From NCBI GenBank assembly GCA_017437705.1, contig JAFRYJ010000021.1, positions 1 through 18,194 on the forward strand: a stretch of 18,194 bases of DNA, given 5' to 3'. This DNA comes from Lachnospiraceae bacterium. GTDB lineage: Bacteria > Bacillota_A > Clostridia > Lachnospirales > Lachnospiraceae. Numbering within the stretch: position 1 is the first letter of the stretch; the number at the start of each line of letters is the position of its first letter. This document shows, one piece after another, positions 1-11,381 of the stretch. The position numbers and the translations under genes are program-made. The notes under the pieces are model-generated. The model made no database searches. It was not told the DNA's origin and saw only the letters and a program-made list of their open reading frames with translations.

Positions 1-428
1 TGTACGCTCTTACCCAGCAGCACAAGCATCTGCCGGAGATGCTGAAATATTCGGGACTGGAAAAGGCCCCGGTATTCTGCCCGGTGGTGGCTCCCTTCTA
101 CGCGGGGATGGAGACGGTGATCATGCTCCACACGGATCAGATAAAGGGGAGCATAAAGGATATAAAGGAAGCGTACAGGGATTAAAACTGCGGTGAAAAG
201 ATCGTCAGATTTTGTGAGGATCCCGATCCGGACGGATTTTTAAGCGCTGCGGCCCTGGAGGGCAGGGACGATATGGAGATCGGAGTCTTCGGAAATGAAG
301 ACAGGATCACCCTGGTGTCCCGCTTCGACAACCTGGGCAAGGGAGCGTCAGGCGCAGCAATACAGAACATGAACATTATCCTCGGAGCCGACGAGGCGAC
401 GGGACTTGAATTACAGGAGGAGTCATGA
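1..428 (+). pseudogene. argC: N-acetyl-gamma-glutamyl-phosphate reductase, 3' part, with in-frame TAA stop
   Basis: ArgC reduces N-acetylglutamyl phosphate to the semialdehyde, using NADPH, in ornithine synthesis. Only its C-terminal part is inside the window, entering in frame at base 3. The frame reads through an ArgC-like stretch (APFYAGMETVIML, then IKDIKEAYRD), meets TAA at 183-185, and continues open in the same frame for 80 more codons to TGA at 426-428. The part after the stop keeps the family's C-terminal signature (VFGNEDR, LVSRFDNLGKGASGAA, QNMNIILG), so the lesion is one nonsense codon with no frame change. By analogy with the family the lost residue is likely an aromatic one (TAT/TAC to TAA); that is inference. 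The final TGA overlaps the argJ start (ATGA), as expected for an intact operon gene. The alternatives are a recent real mutation, a sequencing or assembly error, or readthrough. The catalytic Cys and NADP-binding part lie upstream of the window. Confidence 0.85.
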
Positions 429-1642
429 TGAAAAAGATCGAAGGCGGTATATGCGCACCTAAGGGATTCAGGGCTTCGGGCGTACGTGCAGGCATCAGGG
501 GGAATAAGCCCAAAAGAGATCTTTCGCTTATCGTCAGTGATGTTCCCGCCACTGCGGCGGCCACCTACACCACGAATCTCGTGAAGGGCGCGCCCCTTAC
601 CGTTACGAAGAAGCATCTGGAGAACGGGCATGCGCGGGCCATCATCTGCAATTCGGGCAATGCGAACACCTGCAATTACAACGGCATCGAGATCGCGGAG
701 CAGACATGCGAGCTCCTGGCGGCAGAGCTCGGCATTGACGCATCGGACATCTGCGTGGCGTCCACCGGCGTCATCGGCGAGCTGATGAGCATCGAGCCCT
801 TCAAAAACGCCATACCCGGCCTGGTGCAGGAGCTTTCCTATGACGGCTGCGGGAACTGTGTTGAAGGCATCATGACCACAGATACCATTAAGAAAGAAGT
901 GGCCTACGAGTTCGAGCTTTTCGGAAAGACCTGCCGCATCGGCGGAATAGCAAAGGGCAGCGGCATGATCCATCCCAACATGGCCACCATGCTCAGCTTC
1001 ATCACCACCGATGCATGCATATCGGATTCCATGCTCCGGAATGCTCTGCAGAGCGACATACAGGACTCATTCAACATGCTCTCCATCGACGGTGACACGT
1101 CCACCAACGACATGTGCATCATCCTTGCCAACGGCCTTGCAGGGAACAAGGAGATCGATTTCTACGGTCCGGAGTTCGATAAATTCAAGGCTGCACTGCA
1201 TGCGGTGACCACATCGCTGGTAAGGCTTCTGGCCTCCGACGGCGAGGGCGCATCAAAGCTGATCGTCTGCAACGTTAAGGGCGGAGCATTTGTAAAGGAA
1301 GCCAAAAAGGTGGCCAAATCCGTCATATGCTCCAACCTTCTGAAGTGTGCGGTATTCGGGGCTGATGCCAACTGGGGCCGCGTGCTCTGCGCCATCGGTT
1401 ATTCGGGAGCAAAGATAGACGTAACAAAGGTGGACGTCACCTTCGTGAGCGAGGCAGGCGAGCTGGCCGTATGCAGAGACGGTGCCGGGATCCCCTTCTC
1501 TGAGGAGCTGGCAAAGGAGGTTCTTTCCGCGAAGGAGATCAACATCAATGTGGATCTGAAGGACGGGAAGGAAGAGGCTACGGCATGGGGCTGCGACCTC
1601 ACCTACGATTACGTAAAGATAAACGGCGATTACAGGACCTGA
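425..1642 (+). CDS. argJ: Bifunctional glutamate N-acetyltransferase / amino-acid acetyltransferase ArgJ
   Basis: ArgJ moves the acetyl group from N-acetylornithine to glutamate, recycling acetyl in ornithine synthesis; bifunctional versions also use acetyl-CoA. The 405-residue product has the family's full length. It shows the STGVIG oxyanion-hole motif near residues 113-118 and the self-cleavage site in KGSGMIHPNMATML, where Thr188 would become the N-terminal nucleophile of the beta chain after cleavage at Ala187-Thr188. It ends with the family-typical DYVKINGDYRT. A GGAGGAG ribosome binding site at 417-422 sits before ATG 425; the second ATG at 428 is an equally possible start. The start overlaps the argC stop, so translation is probably coupled. 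Whether it is mono- or bifunctional cannot be told from sequence alone, but no argA-like gene is visible nearby. Confidence 0.96.
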   Translation: MMKKIEGGICAPKGFRASGVRAGIRGNKPKRDLSLIVSDVPATAAATYTTNLVKGAPLTVTKKHLENGHARAIICNSGNANTCNYNGIEIAEQTCELLAAELGIDASDICVASTGVIGELMSIEPFKNAIPGLVQELSYDGCGNCVEGIMTTDTIKKEVAYEFELFGKTCRIGGIAKGSGMIHPNMATMLSFITTDACISDSMLRNALQSDIQDSFNMLSIDGDTSTNDMCIILANGLAGNKEIDFYGPEFDKFKAALHAVTTSLVRLLASDGEGASKLIVCNVKGGAFVKEAKKVAKSVICSNLLKCAVFGADANWGRVLCAIGYSGAKIDVTKVDVTFVSEAGELAVCRDGAGIPFSEELAKEVLSAKEININVDLKDGKEEATAWGCDLTYDYVKINGDYRT

Positions 1643-1655
1643 CGGAGGAGCTGAT

Positions 1656-2522
1656 ATGGCCAGTAAATATTCCAATGAGGAGCGTTCGGAGGTACTCGTA
1701 CAGGCGCTTCCCTATATCAAAAAGTACAACGGCAAGGTGGTCGTGGTGAAATACGGCGGCAACGCCATGAAGAACGAGAAGCTGAAGGAGCAGGTGATGG
1801 AGGACATAGTTCTCCTGTGGCTAATAGGCGTCAAGATCGTTCTCGTACACGGCGGCGGCCCTGAGATCAACGAGCTCATGAAAAAAGTCGGCAAGGAGCC
1901 GGAATTCATAAACGGCCTGAGGGTAACCGACAAGGAGACCGTGGACATCGTCCAGATGGTGCTGGCGGGTAAGATCAACAAGACACTGGTGAACCTTATC
2001 CAGATGAAGGGCGGCAACGCTCTGGGCCTTTCCGGAATAGACGGAAGGATGCTCCTTGCGAAGAAGAAGAGCGAGGCCCTGGGATATGTGGGCGATATAA
2101 AGCATATCAATATAAAGCCCGTAAGGGACGTTCTGGACAACGGTTACATCCCCGTGGTTTCCACCATCGCCTGCGATGAAGAAGGAAACACCCTGAACAT
2201 CAACGGCGACACCGGCGCGGCATTTGTGGCGGCGGCCTTAAATGCCGAAAGGATGCTGATGATGACCGACATCGCCGGCATCTGCAGGGACAAGGACGAC
2301 CCCTCCACGCTGATACCGGAGCTCACGGTGGACGAAGCGGTGGAGCTTTATAAGGAAGGCATCATCTCCGGCGGCATGATACCCAAGGTGGACTGCTGCC
2401 TGGACGCCATAAACCACGGCGTAAAGAACACGGTAATACTGGACGGTACGATACCTCACTCCATACTTATGGAGCTTCTTACGGACGAGGGCGCCGGCAC
2501 CTGGATACGGGGGAATGAATGA
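1656..2522 (+). CDS. argB: Acetylglutamate kinase
   Basis: ArgB phosphorylates N-acetylglutamate with ATP, the second step to ornithine. The 288-residue product has the amino-acid-kinase fold motifs: VVVVKYGGNAM (residues 28-37) and HGGGPEIN (65-72) for phosphate binding, FINGLRVTD (84-92) for the acetylglutamate pocket, and GLSGIDG (124-130). About 27 residues precede the first strand and look helical (NEERSEVLVQALPYIKKY). In this family such an N-terminal helix marks the hexameric, arginine-inhibited form, so feedback control by arginine is likely here (inference from family knowledge). The start ATG at 1656 follows a GGAGGAG site at 1644-1650, 13 bases after the argJ stop. The TGA stop overlaps the argD start. 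Confidence 0.96.
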   Translation: MASKYSNEERSEVLVQALPYIKKYNGKVVVVKYGGNAMKNEKLKEQVMEDIVLLWLIGVKIVLVHGGGPEINELMKKVGKEPEFINGLRVTDKETVDIVQMVLAGKINKTLVNLIQMKGGNALGLSGIDGRMLLAKKKSEALGYVGDIKHINIKPVRDVLDNGYIPVVSTIACDEEGNTLNINGDTGAAFVAAALNAERMLMMTDIAGICRDKDDPSTLIPELTVDEAVELYKEGIISGGMIPKVDCCLDAINHGVKNTVILDGTIPHSILMELLTDEGAGTWIRGNE

Positions 2523-3682
2523 TGAATATCATAGAAAAAGATAAGAAATATATAGCCGGGACCTACGCCCGGTTCCCTGCCGTTATTACGGAAGGAAAGG
2601 GCTCCCTGGCCTGGGATGAGAACGGAAAAGAGTACATCGACATGGGCTCCGGCATTGCCGTAAACGCCTTCGGCTACGCCGATGATATCTGGGCAGAGGC
2701 TGTAAAGGCGCAATTAGGAAAGGTGCAGCACACCTCAAACCTTTACTACACGAAGCCCTGCGCCGACCTGGCCGAGACCATCTGCGAGAGAACGGGGATG
2801 AAGAAGGTCTTCTTCTCCAACTCCGGTGCGGAGGCAAACGAGACGGCCATCAAGGCGGCCAGAAAGTACGCCGCGGAGAACAGAGGCAGCGAGTACTGCA
2901 CCATAGTGACCATGAATAACAGCTTCCACGGCAGGACGCTTACGACGCTGGCGGCCACGGGTCAGGAGCATTATCACGAGCTCTTCACTCCGCTGACGCC
3001 GGGCTTCGTATCGGTGGAGCCGGGAGATATCGACCAACTGAAGAAGACCTGTGAAGAGGTGAAGGCTGCCGGCATCATGATGGAGGTCATCCAGGGCGAG
3101 GGCGGCGTAAACGTGCTTCCTCAGGAATACGTAAAGGAAGCGGCTGCCTATGCGAAGGAGAAGGATCTGATACTCATCATCGATGAGGTGCAGACCGGCA
3201 ACGGCAGGACCGGAAAGCTCTACGGATATATGAATTACGGCATTCAGCCTGATGTATTCTCCACGGCTAAGGGCCTGGGCGGCGGCCTGCCCCTGGGAGC
3301 CACGGTGCTTTCGGAGAAGCTTCAGAACATCTTTTCACCCGGCGACAACGGGTCCACCTTCGGCGGAAATCCCGTGTGCTGCGCGGGGGCCTTAAGCATC
3401 ATGGAGAGGCTGGATGATGAATTCCTCGCAGAAGTAGTGACAAAGGGCGAAAAACTGAGGGCAGCATTCGAAGGCGCTCCCGGAGTAAAGAGCGTCAGCG
3501 GCATGGGCCTGATGACGGGTATAGAGACCGAAAAACCGGCGGGAGAGGTAGTAATGGCGTGCCTTGAAAAAGGCGTCCTCTGCCTGACGGCAAAGAACAA
3601 GGTAAGGCTGCTGCCTCCTCTGAACACACCGGAGGAGCTTCTGTTAAAGGCGGCGGAGATCATAAAGGAAGCATGCGTGTAA
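2519..3682 (+). CDS. argD: Acetylornithine aminotransferase
   Basis: ArgD is a PLP-dependent class III aminotransferase that converts N-acetylglutamate semialdehyde to N-acetylornithine using glutamate. The 387-residue product is of normal length. It shows SGAEANE (102-108) and FHGRT (136-140) in the cofactor pocket, IDEVQTGNGRTGK (221-233) with the PLP-pyridine Asp222, and the Schiff-base lysine Lys251 in STAKGLGGGLPLGA. The start overlaps the argB stop as ATGATGA, so ATG 2519 or ATG 2522 may be used; the purine-rich GGGGGAA just upstream is a modest binding site, consistent with coupled translation. ArgD enzymes often also act on succinyl-diaminopimelate precursors of lysine. That second role is possible here but not shown by the sequence. 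Confidence 0.95.
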   Translation: MMNIIEKDKKYIAGTYARFPAVITEGKGSLAWDENGKEYIDMGSGIAVNAFGYADDIWAEAVKAQLGKVQHTSNLYYTKPCADLAETICERTGMKKVFFSNSGAEANETAIKAARKYAAENRGSEYCTIVTMNNSFHGRTLTTLAATGQEHYHELFTPLTPGFVSVEPGDIDQLKKTCEEVKAAGIMMEVIQGEGGVNVLPQEYVKEAAAYAKEKDLILIIDEVQTGNGRTGKLYGYMNYGIQPDVFSTAKGLGGGLPLGATVLSEKLQNIFSPGDNGSTFGGNPVCCAGALSIMERLDDEFLAEVVTKGEKLRAAFEGAPGVKSVSGMGLMTGIETEKPAGEVVMACLEKGVLCLTAKNKVRLLPPLNTPEELLLKAAEIIKEACV

Positions 3683-3691
3683 GGAGAAGAT

Positions 3692-4678
3692 ATGGGACTT
3701 AAGGGAAAGAGCTTTTTAAAACTGCTGGATCAGAGCGCAGAGGATATAGAGTACATACTGGACCTGGCGGCTGAACTGAAAAAAAAGAAAAAGGAAGGGA
3801 TCACCCACAGGCTGTGCGAAGGCAAGAACATAGCGCTTATCTTTGAAAAGACCAGTACCCGTACGAGATGCGCCTTCGAGGTGGCGGCGGCGGATCTGGG
3901 CATGCACGCGGTATACCTTTCACCCAACAGCTATCAGATGGGCAACAAGGAGAGCGTCGAGGACACCGCCAGGGTAATGGGCAGGATGTTCGACGGTATC
4001 GAATACAGGGGCTTCGAGCAGAGCCTGGTGGAGGAGCTGGCGGAGTTCAGCGGCATCCCCGTGTGGAACGGACTTACCAACGAGTCCCATCCCACCCAGG
4101 TGATGGCGGATTTCCTCACCATTAAGGAACGCTTCGGCTATCTTAAAGGGATCAAGCTTGTATACCTGGGCGACGCCCGCTACAACATGGGCAACTCCAT
4201 GCTGGTGGGCTGCGCAAAGATGGGCGTGCACTGCACCATCAGCGCCCCTCAGAAATACCTTCCGGCTCACGACCTGGTGGAGAAGTGCCGGGAGATGGCT
4301 AAGATAAGCGGCGGGTCCATCGAATTCATTGAGGATCCAAAGGAGGCCGTTAAGGGCAGGAACGTCGTATACACGGACGTCTGGGTATCCATGGGCGAGC
4401 CCCCGGAGGTATGGGACGAGAGATTCCGCGATCTCTACGGATATCAGGTAAATAAGGAGCTGATGGCTCTGGCCGACGAAAACGCTGTATTCATGCACTG
4501 CCTGCCCTCCTTCCACGACAGGAAGACTAACATGGGCGGCGACATGTGCGAGAGATACGGGGTGGATTCGCTGGAGGTAACGGATGATGTTTTCAAGGGC
4601 CCCCAGTCCATCGTTTTCGACGAGGCGGAGAACAGGCTCCATACTATAAAAGCCATAATGGCGGCAACATTGATGTAA
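3692..4678 (+). CDS. argF: Ornithine carbamoyltransferase
   Basis: ArgF joins ornithine and carbamoyl phosphate to give citrulline. The 328-residue product has every family signature: STRTR (55-59) and HPTQ (133-136) for carbamoyl phosphate, DVWVSMGE (229-236), whose SMG loop closes over ornithine, and HCLP (269-272). The SMG motif argues for ornithine rather than N-acetylornithine or aspartate as the acceptor. A GGAGA site lies just before ATG 3692, 9 bases after the argD stop. It could in principle be a catabolic ArcB, but its place between argD and carAB points to biosynthesis. It is followed by a strong hairpin before carA. Confidence 0.96.
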   Translation: MGLKGKSFLKLLDQSAEDIEYILDLAAELKKKKKEGITHRLCEGKNIALIFEKTSTRTRCAFEVAAADLGMHAVYLSPNSYQMGNKESVEDTARVMGRMFDGIEYRGFEQSLVEELAEFSGIPVWNGLTNESHPTQVMADFLTIKERFGYLKGIKLVYLGDARYNMGNSMLVGCAKMGVHCTISAPQKYLPAHDLVEKCREMAKISGGSIEFIEDPKEAVKGRNVVYTDVWVSMGEPPEVWDERFRDLYGYQVNKELMALADENAVFMHCLPSFHDRKTNMGGDMCERYGVDSLEVTDDVFKGPQSIVFDEAENRLHTIKAIMAATLM

Positions 4679-4692
4679 CAAAAGCGGGAAGG

Positions 4693-4734
4693 CAGGGGGG
4701 AAATGATGACGGCGTCATCGTTTCCCCCTGTTTA
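4693..4734 (+). terminator. Long hairpin after argF, terminator or attenuator
   Basis: The arms 4693-4710 and 4714-4730 pair over 17 positions with one bulged G (4700), one G-U pair and a three-base loop. The stem holds a run of five G-C pairs. The following TTTA is a poor T-tract, so full termination is uncertain; it may act as a partial terminator or processing site that lowers carA-carB expression relative to argF. It starts 15 bases after the argF stop. Confidence 0.6.
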
Positions 4735-4746
4735 TGAAAGATCCGG

Positions 4747-4804
4747 CCGGGCTGCGAGGGAGTTTTGCATGGGCAGAATTCCCACAGGCAGCAAAACGGC
4801 CCGG
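4747..4804 (+). promoter_or_regulatory. Nested folded leader just upstream of carA
   Basis: Three nested complementary pairs are visible: CCGGGC (4747-4752) with GCCCGG (4799-4804); GTTTTGC (4762-4768) with GCAAAAC (4791-4797); and TGGG (4770-4773) with CCCA (4781-4784) closing a 7-base loop. Unpaired strands of 9 bases on the left and 6 on the right (CAGGCA) interrupt the stem. The element ends 15 bases before the carA start codon and right beside its AGGAG site. It does not match a leader class that I recognise, and chance pairing is possible. Confidence 0.4.
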
Positions 4805-4819
4805 ACAGGAGAAGAAAAA

Positions 4820-5876
4820 GTGGCATATCTTATTTTGGCAAACGGAGAGATATTCGAAGGAAAGAGCATCGGGGCATCATGCACCGGCGTGGGTGAGCTG
4901 GTCTTCACCACCGGCATGGTGGGTTATCTGGAGACCCTGACGGACCCCAGCTATGCGGGGCAGATGGTGCTGCAGACCTTTCCCGTTATCGGAAACTATG
5001 GCGTGATCCCGGAGGATTTCGAGGGAAAGAGCGCCGTCCGCGGCTACGTTGTGAGGGAGCTCTGCGATACGCCGTCGAATTTCAGGAGCGAAGGCATCCT
5101 GAACGAATTCCTTAAGAAACAAGGGATCCCCGGGATCTGCGGTGTGGACACCAGACAGCTCACCAGGACGATCCGCGAATACGGCGTCCTCAACGCCATG
5201 ATCTGTCAGGAGATCCCGGAGGATATGAGCATGCTCGAAAACTTCACGGTGAAGGACGTGGTCAGGGATGTGAGCACGAAGGAGAAAAAGGTATATCCCC
5301 CGGAGGGCGAGACCCTTTACCGGGTCACGCTTATGGACTTCGGGGTGAAGAGGAGCATCATAGACAAGCTGAGAAAAAGAGGCTGCTGCGTGACGGTGGT
5401 GCCCTTTGAGACGAAGGCCTCCGATATCCTGAAGGACGACCCCGACGGCATAGTTCTGTCAAACGGCCCCGGCGATCCCAAGGACAACAAAAAGAGCATC
5501 AGAGAAGTGAAAAAGCTTCTGGGCAAAAAGCCGGTGATGGGCATCTGCCTGGGACATCAGATAACGGCCCTGGCCATGGGCGGCGACACAGGAAAGCTGA
5601 AATACGGCCACCGCGGAGGCAACCAGCCGGTAAAGGATATGAATTCGGGAAGGACCTTCATCACCAGCCAGAACCACGGCTACGAGGTGCTGGCGGATAC
5701 GCTGAAGGGCGTCGGATACGAGTCCTTCGTGAACGCCAACGACGGCACCAACGAGGGCATGGAATACCCCGGAATGAACTGCTTTACGGTGCAGTTCCAT
5801 CCCGAGGCCTGCTCCGGACCCCATGACACCGGATTTCTCTTCGACAGGTTTACAAAAATGATGGAGGACTTTAAAA

Positions 5877-5884
<8 letters not shown>
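4820..5884 (+). CDS. carA: Carbamoyl-phosphate synthase small (glutaminase) subunit
   Basis: CarA hydrolyses glutamine and channels ammonia to CarB for carbamoyl phosphate synthesis. The N-terminal CarA domain begins AYLILANGEIFEGKSIG; the class I glutamine amidotransferase domain follows, with the nucleophile Cys243 in GICLGHQ and His327/Glu329 in VQFHPEA. The frame is open upstream to 4703, but that start lies inside the preceding hairpin. GTG 4820 is chosen because AGGAG lies 8-9 bases before it and family homology begins there, giving 354 residues. ATG 4769 in the same frame is an alternative that would add 17 residues. The 3' end overlaps the carB start by 8 bases, so the two subunits are probably made by coupled translation. 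Confidence 0.93.
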
Positions 5885-9908
<4,024 letters not shown>

Positions 9909-9952
9909 AGGCGGCTGCGGCGGGCGATTATCAGATAAACAACAAATGACTT

Positions 9953-10005
9953 CATTACGGCTTTTTACAGCACGGGGCGGACTTGTGCTATAATAAGCCG
10001 TAATG
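9953..10005. repeat. 53-base imperfect palindrome between carB-dapF and the TtcA-like gene
   Basis: Arms 9953-9973 and 9985-10005 pair at 19 of 21 positions: an outer perfect 11 bp (CATTACGGCTT with AAGCCGTAATG), then one mismatch, 3 bp, one mismatch and 5 bp (AGCAC with GTGCT), around an 11-base loop. No T-tract follows, so it is not a standard terminator. The right arm contains the TATAAT of a possible promoter. It could be an operator, an intercistronic RNA stem, or a small mobile palindrome. Confidence 0.7.
9964..9994 (+). promoter_or_regulatory. Possible extended -10 promoter for the TtcA-like gene
   Basis: TGCTATAAT at 9986-9994 is a perfect extended -10 element. TTTACA at 9964-9969 could be the -35, but the 19-base spacing is long. 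Transcription would start near 10001, about 24 bases before ATG 10025. The site is embedded in the palindrome at 9953-10005. Confidence 0.5.
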
Positions 10006-10024
10006 TTATGAAACGGGGGCAGTT

Positions 10025-11137
10025 ATGAAGACCGGCGATATAAGGCCTTTGGATGAAAACTGCATATTTATAGACATCAGGACGGAGGCGGAAAGGGATC
10101 TGGGAGCCATTCCGGGGGCGGTGGTGACGGATGCGGAAACACTGCTTAGGGATCCGCCGGCGGACAAGACTGCGAGATACATCCTTGTGGACGGCCGCGG
10201 AGATATAGGTCCCGGCATAGCCGAAAAGCTCCGCAGCCTGGGATATGATGCAGAAGCCCTGGAGGACGGCTGGTTCGGATGGGTCAGATATGACATGGAG
10301 CGCACCCGGGACGAGGACTTTGCGGGACGGGCGGAGGAGTCCATCAGGAAGAGGTTCAGAAGGGACCTTATGACCAGGTTCACCCGGGCCCTTACGGATT
10401 ATCAGCTGATATCACCCGGCGACAGGATCGCGGTATGCATATCCGGCGGCAAGGATTCCATGTGCATGGCCAAGCTCTTCCAGGAGCTGCACCGCTACAC
10501 CAACGTGGATTTCGACCTGCGCTTTATCGTGATGGACCCGGGCTACAACAGCCGCAACCGCCGGATGATCGAAGAAAACGCCAGACGTCTTGATATACCC
10601 ATCGAGATCTTCGAGTCGCCCATCTTCGATTCGGTGGTCAACGTGGAGAAGTCGCCCTGCTACCTCTGTGCGCGGATGCGGCGCGGATACCTGTACCGCT
10701 TTGCCCGGGAGCTGGGGTGCAACAAGATCGCGCTGGGGCATCATTACGATGATGTTATCGAGACCATCCTTATGGGCATGCTCTGGGGAGCACAGATCCA
10801 GACCATGATGCCGAAGCTTAAGAGCACCAACTTTGAGGGCATGGAGCTGATAAGGCCCATGTACCTTATAAGGGAAGATGACATCAAGGCCTGGAGGGAT
10901 GCGAACGGACTGCATTTCATCCAGTGTGCCTGCAGGTTCACGGAGTCGGTGACACTTGACGATAAGAGCAGAGAGGAATCGAAGAGAAAAGAGATAAAGG
11001 AGCTGATCCGGGAGCTGAAGAAGACCAATCCCGACGTGGACAAGATGATCTTCAAGAGTGTTGAGAACGTGAATCTGGACACGGTGATAGCCTATAAAAA
11101 GGACGGGGAGCGGCACAGTTTCCTGGACGAATATTAA
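10025..11137 (+). CDS. Rhodanese-like domain fused to TtcA-family PP-loop ATPase
   Basis: The C-terminal part (about residues 130-340) resembles TtcA, which thiolates cytidine-32 in tRNA using ATP and an iron-sulfur cluster. It has the PP-loop SGGKDS (140-145), a CYLC pair (Cys212/Cys215), GHHYDDVIET, and Cys301/Cys303 in QCACRF, matching the three-cysteine pattern of TtcA-type enzymes. Residues about 10-90 look like a rhodanese domain (IDIRTEAE at the start, then LVDGRG and EKLRSLGY). The usual active-site Cys position is Asp56, so this domain cannot carry a persulfide by the normal route; Cys13 is the only cysteine before the PP-loop. ATG 10025 follows a GGGGGC site. It has its own possible promoter and ends at a clear terminator, so it is probably a single-gene unit. 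The exact tRNA target is inference. Confidence 0.85.
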   Translation: MKTGDIRPLDENCIFIDIRTEAERDLGAIPGAVVTDAETLLRDPPADKTARYILVDGRGDIGPGIAEKLRSLGYDAEALEDGWFGWVRYDMERTRDEDFAGRAEESIRKRFRRDLMTRFTRALTDYQLISPGDRIAVCISGGKDSMCMAKLFQELHRYTNVDFDLRFIVMDPGYNSRNRRMIEENARRLDIPIEIFESPIFDSVVNVEKSPCYLCARMRRGYLYRFARELGCNKIALGHHYDDVIETILMGMLWGAQIQTMMPKLKSTNFEGMELIRPMYLIREDDIKAWRDANGLHFIQCACRFTESVTLDDKSREESKRKEIKELIRELKKTNPDVDKMIFKSVENVNLDTVIAYKKDGERHSFLDEY

Positions 11138-11166
11138 TAAAACAGCGTTGAATACGGGATCAAGCC

Positions 11167-11199
11167 GGGGAGTGCGCATTGTGCGCATTCCCTGTTTTT
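11167..11199 (+). terminator. Rho-independent terminator of the TtcA-like gene
   Basis: GGGAGTGCGCA (11168-11178) pairs with TGCGCATTCCC (11182-11192) over 11 positions, including one G-U pair, with a TTG loop. A T-rich run (GTTTTTA) follows directly. It lies 31 bases after the stop codon. Confidence 0.9.
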
Positions 11200-11261
11200 A
11201 TGCGCAAAATACAAATACCACCCTGCGGGTAAATATTCATAATAAATGTACTTAATAAATG

Positions 11262-11290
11262 TTTACAATTATTAAACAATATGTTAATAT
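11262..11290 (+). promoter_or_regulatory. Strong vegetative promoter for the surface protein gene
   Basis: TTTACA (11262-11267) and TAATAT (11285-11290) are separated by exactly 17 bases in an AT-rich stretch. Each differs from the consensus at one or two positions. The predicted start near 11297 gives a leader of about 85 bases. Confidence 0.75.
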
Positions 11291-11307
11291 ATTAAAACGC
11301 ACACGAG

Positions 11308-11369
11308 GGAGTTTTTTTGTGCAAAAAAGCTCCAGAGATAAAATTCAGCGGACCGCAATCTTATGCGGT
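11308..11369 (+). promoter_or_regulatory. Folded 5' leader with two hairpins
   Basis: Hairpin 1: 11308-11318 pairs with 11323-11333 over 11 positions (GGAG and six T-A pairs plus one G-U) around a GTGC loop. Hairpin 2: ACCGCA (11352-11357) pairs with TGCGGT (11364-11369) around a 6-base loop, directly before the TGGAGGAG binding site. Both fall within the predicted leader and could stabilise the mRNA or control access to the start. Confidence 0.5.
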
Positions 11370-11381
11370 GTGGAGGAGATC

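Noticed and set aside
183..185. Recoding of the argC stop as a special amino acid
   Set aside because: The codon is TAA, whereas the known bacterial recoding events use TGA (selenocysteine) or TAG (pyrrolysine), and no recoding stem is evident just after it.
182..973. Long open frame on the minus strand opposite argC and argJ
   Set aside because: It lies wholly opposite two well recognised genes, has no family likeness, and is explained by the codon bias of a GC-rich gene read in reverse.
3920..4681. 253-codon minus-strand frame opposite argF
   Set aside because: It mirrors argF almost exactly and shows no recognisable domain; ArgF motifs on the plus strand are complete.
4703..4819. Longer CarA start at ATG 4703
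   Set aside because: That start lies inside the strong hairpin after argF and the added residues have no CarA likeness; GTG 4820 has a good binding site.
10412..11188. 258-codon minus-strand frame opposite the TtcA-like gene
   Set aside because: It starts beyond the terminator and opposes a gene with clear PP-loop and Cys motifs; no binding site or domain supports it.
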